Below, in pieces: positions 63,201 to 64,000 of a DNA stretch of 64,000 nt. This DNA is from Prolixibacteraceae bacterium (lineage in GTDB: Bacteria > Bacteroidota > Bacteroidia > Bacteroidales > Prolixibacteraceae). The stretch spans positions 1 to 64,000 of the forward strand of contig JAFLKN010000039.1 in assembly GCA_019163175.1 (NCBI GenBank). The letters run 5' to 3'. Position 1 is the stretch's first letter, and the number at the start of each line of letters is the position of its first letter. A program made the translations under genes and the position numbers. A model generated the notes under the pieces. That model made no database searches. It saw only the letters and a program-made list of their open reading frames with translations, and was not told the origin of the DNA.

Positions 63201-63771
63201 CTTTGCTGATGACTTCAATTTTCTGAATTTCGTGTGACGTACGGAATCCATCGAAGAAAGCCATAAACGGGATACGTGATTTCAGGGTAGCCAAATGGGC
63301 AACGCCGGCAAGGTCCATTTCTTCCTGAACTGAACCGGCAGCCAACATAGCGAAACCTGTTTGACGGGCTGAATATACGTCGCTGTGGTCACCGAAAATC
63401 GACAAAGCATGTCCGGCCAAAGCGCGTGCACTAATATGAAATACAGTTGGAAGTAATTCACCTGCAATTTTATACATGTTTGGAATCATCAGCAATAAAC
63501 CTTGCGATGCAGTATAGGTTGAAGTTAATGCACCCGATTGCAAAGCTCCATGTACTGCACCGGCGGCGCCACCTTCGCTCTGCATTTCGGCCAAACGAAC
63601 CGGACGACCAAATAGATTGGTTTTTCCGTTTGCTGCCCATTCGTCAACATATTCGGCCATGGTCGATGAAGGCGTAATTGGGTAGATACATGCTACCTCG
63701 CTAAACATGTAGCTGATATGCGCTGCGGCATAGTTTCCGTCACATGTAATGAATTTTTTTTCTTTTGCCAT
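60223..63771 (-). CDS. nifJ: Pyruvate:ferredoxin (flavodoxin) oxidoreductase
   Basis: 1182 residues, full length for the single-chain enzyme. It converts pyruvate and CoA to acetyl-CoA and CO2, passing electrons to ferredoxin. In order: domain I with YPITPSSTMAEYVDEWA (TPP/pyruvate site), domain II, the CoA-binding region, and two [4Fe-4S] motifs in CIQCNQCAYVCPH and CTGCGNCADVCPS. A third cluster-binding pair lies at CAGCGE, then the TPP-binding GDGWAYDIGYGG with VYSNTGGQASKSTP. This points to anaerobic or microaerobic central metabolism, in agreement with the ferredoxin reductase-like gene at 9507. A gene of unknown function lies upstream on the same strand. Confidence 0.97.
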   Translation of the reverse strand: MAKEKKFITCDGNYAAAHISYMFSEVACIYPITPSSTMAEYVDEWAANGKTNLFGRPVRLAEMQSEGGAAGAVHGALQSGALTSTYTASQGLLLMIPNMYKIAGELLPTVFHISARALAGHALSIFGDHSDVYSARQTGFAMLAAGSVQEEMDLAGVAHLATLKSRIPFMAFFDGFRTSHEIQKIEVISKEDMLPLVDMNLIQEFRDRAINPEHPVTRGTAQNPDIFFQAKEAANRFFDAVPDVVEGYMQEIKKITGREYHPFTYYGAEDAENIIIAMGSVTETIRETVDYLTAQGKKVGLLVVHLYRPFSAKYFMNVLPKSVKRISVLDRSKEPGANGEPLYLDVCELFYGKENAPLIVGGRFGLGSKDTTPAQILGVYENLEMNEPKNQFTIGIVDDVTFKSLPLKAEVNVAPAGTYEAKFYGLGSDGTVGANKNSIKIIGEATDKYCQAYFAYDSKKSGGFTSSHLRFGDVPIRSTYLVNSPDFVACHVPAYLNLYDVLKGLKKGGSFLLNSIWDEQETVKRLPDSMKKYMAENEIKFYIINGTQLGEDIGLGNRTNTIMQSAFFKIAEVIPFETAVYEMKKAIVKSYGKMGEKVINMNYAAVDAGANNVLKVEVPAEWKNLKAGFGTEDDERPEYIKNIVDVINAQKGDDLPVSTFLGAEDGTFQSGTAAYEKRGIAVNVPEWQAENCIQCNQCAYVCPHAAIRPFLINADEMAKLPDGTKSLQAVPNKQFPNLNFRIQVSVLDCTGCGNCADVCPSKTKALEMKPLGTQEAEISRWLHMDSKVTYKEKIVEKNKSVKNSQFAQPLFEFSGACAGCGETPYIKLISQLFGERMMVSNATGCSSIYGGSAPSTPYCKHKESEKGIAWGNSLFEDNAEYGFGMSEGVAAQRDRIEMIMKAAIADGATEAEKEAFTAWIENKLNGETTEEVSAKVREVLTGSTATYAKDIMGLKQYLVKKSQWIFGGDGWAYDIGYGGLDHVLASGADVNVLVMDTEVYSNTGGQASKSTPVGAVAKFAASGKRIRKKDLGVMAMSYGYVYVAQVAMGANQAQYLKVIREAEAYPGPSLIIAYSPCISHGLKQSMGRTQNEEKIAVECGYWSLYRHNPLLEEEGKNPFVLDSNAPDWSKFQSFLTGEARYSSLKKAFPEVADELFKAAEENAKWRYNGYKRMAAIDYAAAE

Positions 63772-63822
63772 TTTTACAATTTTTAGTTTGTATTTTTCTT
63801 TATTTAATTTTATCAGTAATTT

Positions 63823-64000
63823 TTAATATAAGAATCCAAAGAGCCAGAGCGGAATAACATTTCCGGAGCCAACTTCAATCATATCAGCGCCAGCAAAATA
63901 TCCATCTTCAGCAGGCAAGGTATATTTTCCGCCAATGTTGAAGTGGAATTGATCGTTAACCTTAAAATCTGCTTTCCCTGAACTTTTGATTTGATGCTGG
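63823..64000 (-). CDS. C-terminal part of a hypothetical protein
   Basis: Only the last 59 codons are in the window; the start lies to the right. The readable chain has alternating polar/hydrophobic strands (DFKVNDQFHFNIGGKYTLP, FAGADMIEVGSG) and ends NVIPLWLFGFLY. The alternation and the aromatic end are reminiscent of an outer-membrane or surface beta protein. It is upstream of nifJ on the same strand with a gap of about 50 bases, so the two could be co-transcribed. Not recognised. Confidence 0.55.
   Translation of the reverse strand, partial: QHQIKSSGKADFKVNDQFHFNIGGKYTLPAEDGYFAGADMIEVGSGNVIPLWLFGFLY

Overview
This window comes from a Bacteroidota chromosome, most likely a polysaccharide-degrading member of the Marinilabiliales/Bacteroidales group. 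The evidence is one SusC/SusD pair with an ECF sigma/FecR regulator, a type IX secretion C-terminal domain, many LytS/LytTR-type regulators, a TIGR04133/TIGR04134-like radical SAM/lipoprotein pair, few recognisable Shine-Dalgarno sequences, and several matches to the Bacteroidota -7 box TAnnTTTG. The assignment below phylum is inference. I saw no tRNA, rRNA, CRISPR array, phage or transposase.

Layout. 1-640: end of the rpmI-rplT ribosomal protein operon with a strong terminator. 640-6810: a GH36-like glycosidase, an FRG-domain protein, a tiny secreted protein and two Gfo/Idh/MocA oxidoreductases. 6887-15002: the radical SAM/lipoprotein pair, lipA, a ferredoxin reductase-like enzyme, a secreted T9SS serine protease, a B3/B4-domain protein, an acyltransferase and an omega-amidase-like nitrilase. 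15124-20693: a GH97 glycosidase, then a BlaI/BlaR1-like pair behind four perfect copies of one 16-bp operator, then a TPR protein.

21981-42521 is a polysaccharide utilisation locus (PUL): ECF sigma factor, FecR anti-sigma, SusC, SusD and a DUF3823 lipoprotein (terminator at 30090). These are followed by a same-strand run of export-signal-bearing enzymes: an unassigned TIM-barrel-like protein, GH9, its TIG-domain paralogue, a TIG-domain heparinase II/III-like lyase, an unassigned Asp-rich protein, and a GH2 of the exo-glucosaminidase/mannosidase type. The sigma/FecR pair probably senses substrate through the STN domain of SusC. The surface lipoproteins would bind and cut the glycan, and the periplasmic GH2 would finish the fragments. 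The GH9 plus lyase combination suggests a uronate-containing beta-glucan-like or exopolysaccharide substrate, but the substrate is not determined.

42585-43817 holds an unrecognised 248-residue gene followed by a degenerate 21-bp tandem repeat (about 11 units), bracketed by two copies of nearly the same terminator. 43900-48699: secreted esterase, endonuclease/exonuclease/phosphatase-like protein, sugar isomerase-like protein, and an M28 peptidase with a PDZ domain.

49923-56721 is the most unusual region: four tandem LytS-type membrane kinases (the third has lost its His and N-box), a lipoprotein with the zinc-ligand layout of M2 (ACE-like) peptidases but Leu in place of the catalytic Glu, and one LytTR response regulator. 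Most junctions overlap or nearly touch. It looks like a multi-input signalling operon with a pseudokinase and a pseudopeptidase. I know of no described system of this composition. The window ends with a hybrid-less histidine kinase, a class IV aminotransferase, a small lipoprotein, a NIPSNAP protein, nifJ (pyruvate:ferredoxin oxidoreductase), and the 3' end of one more gene.
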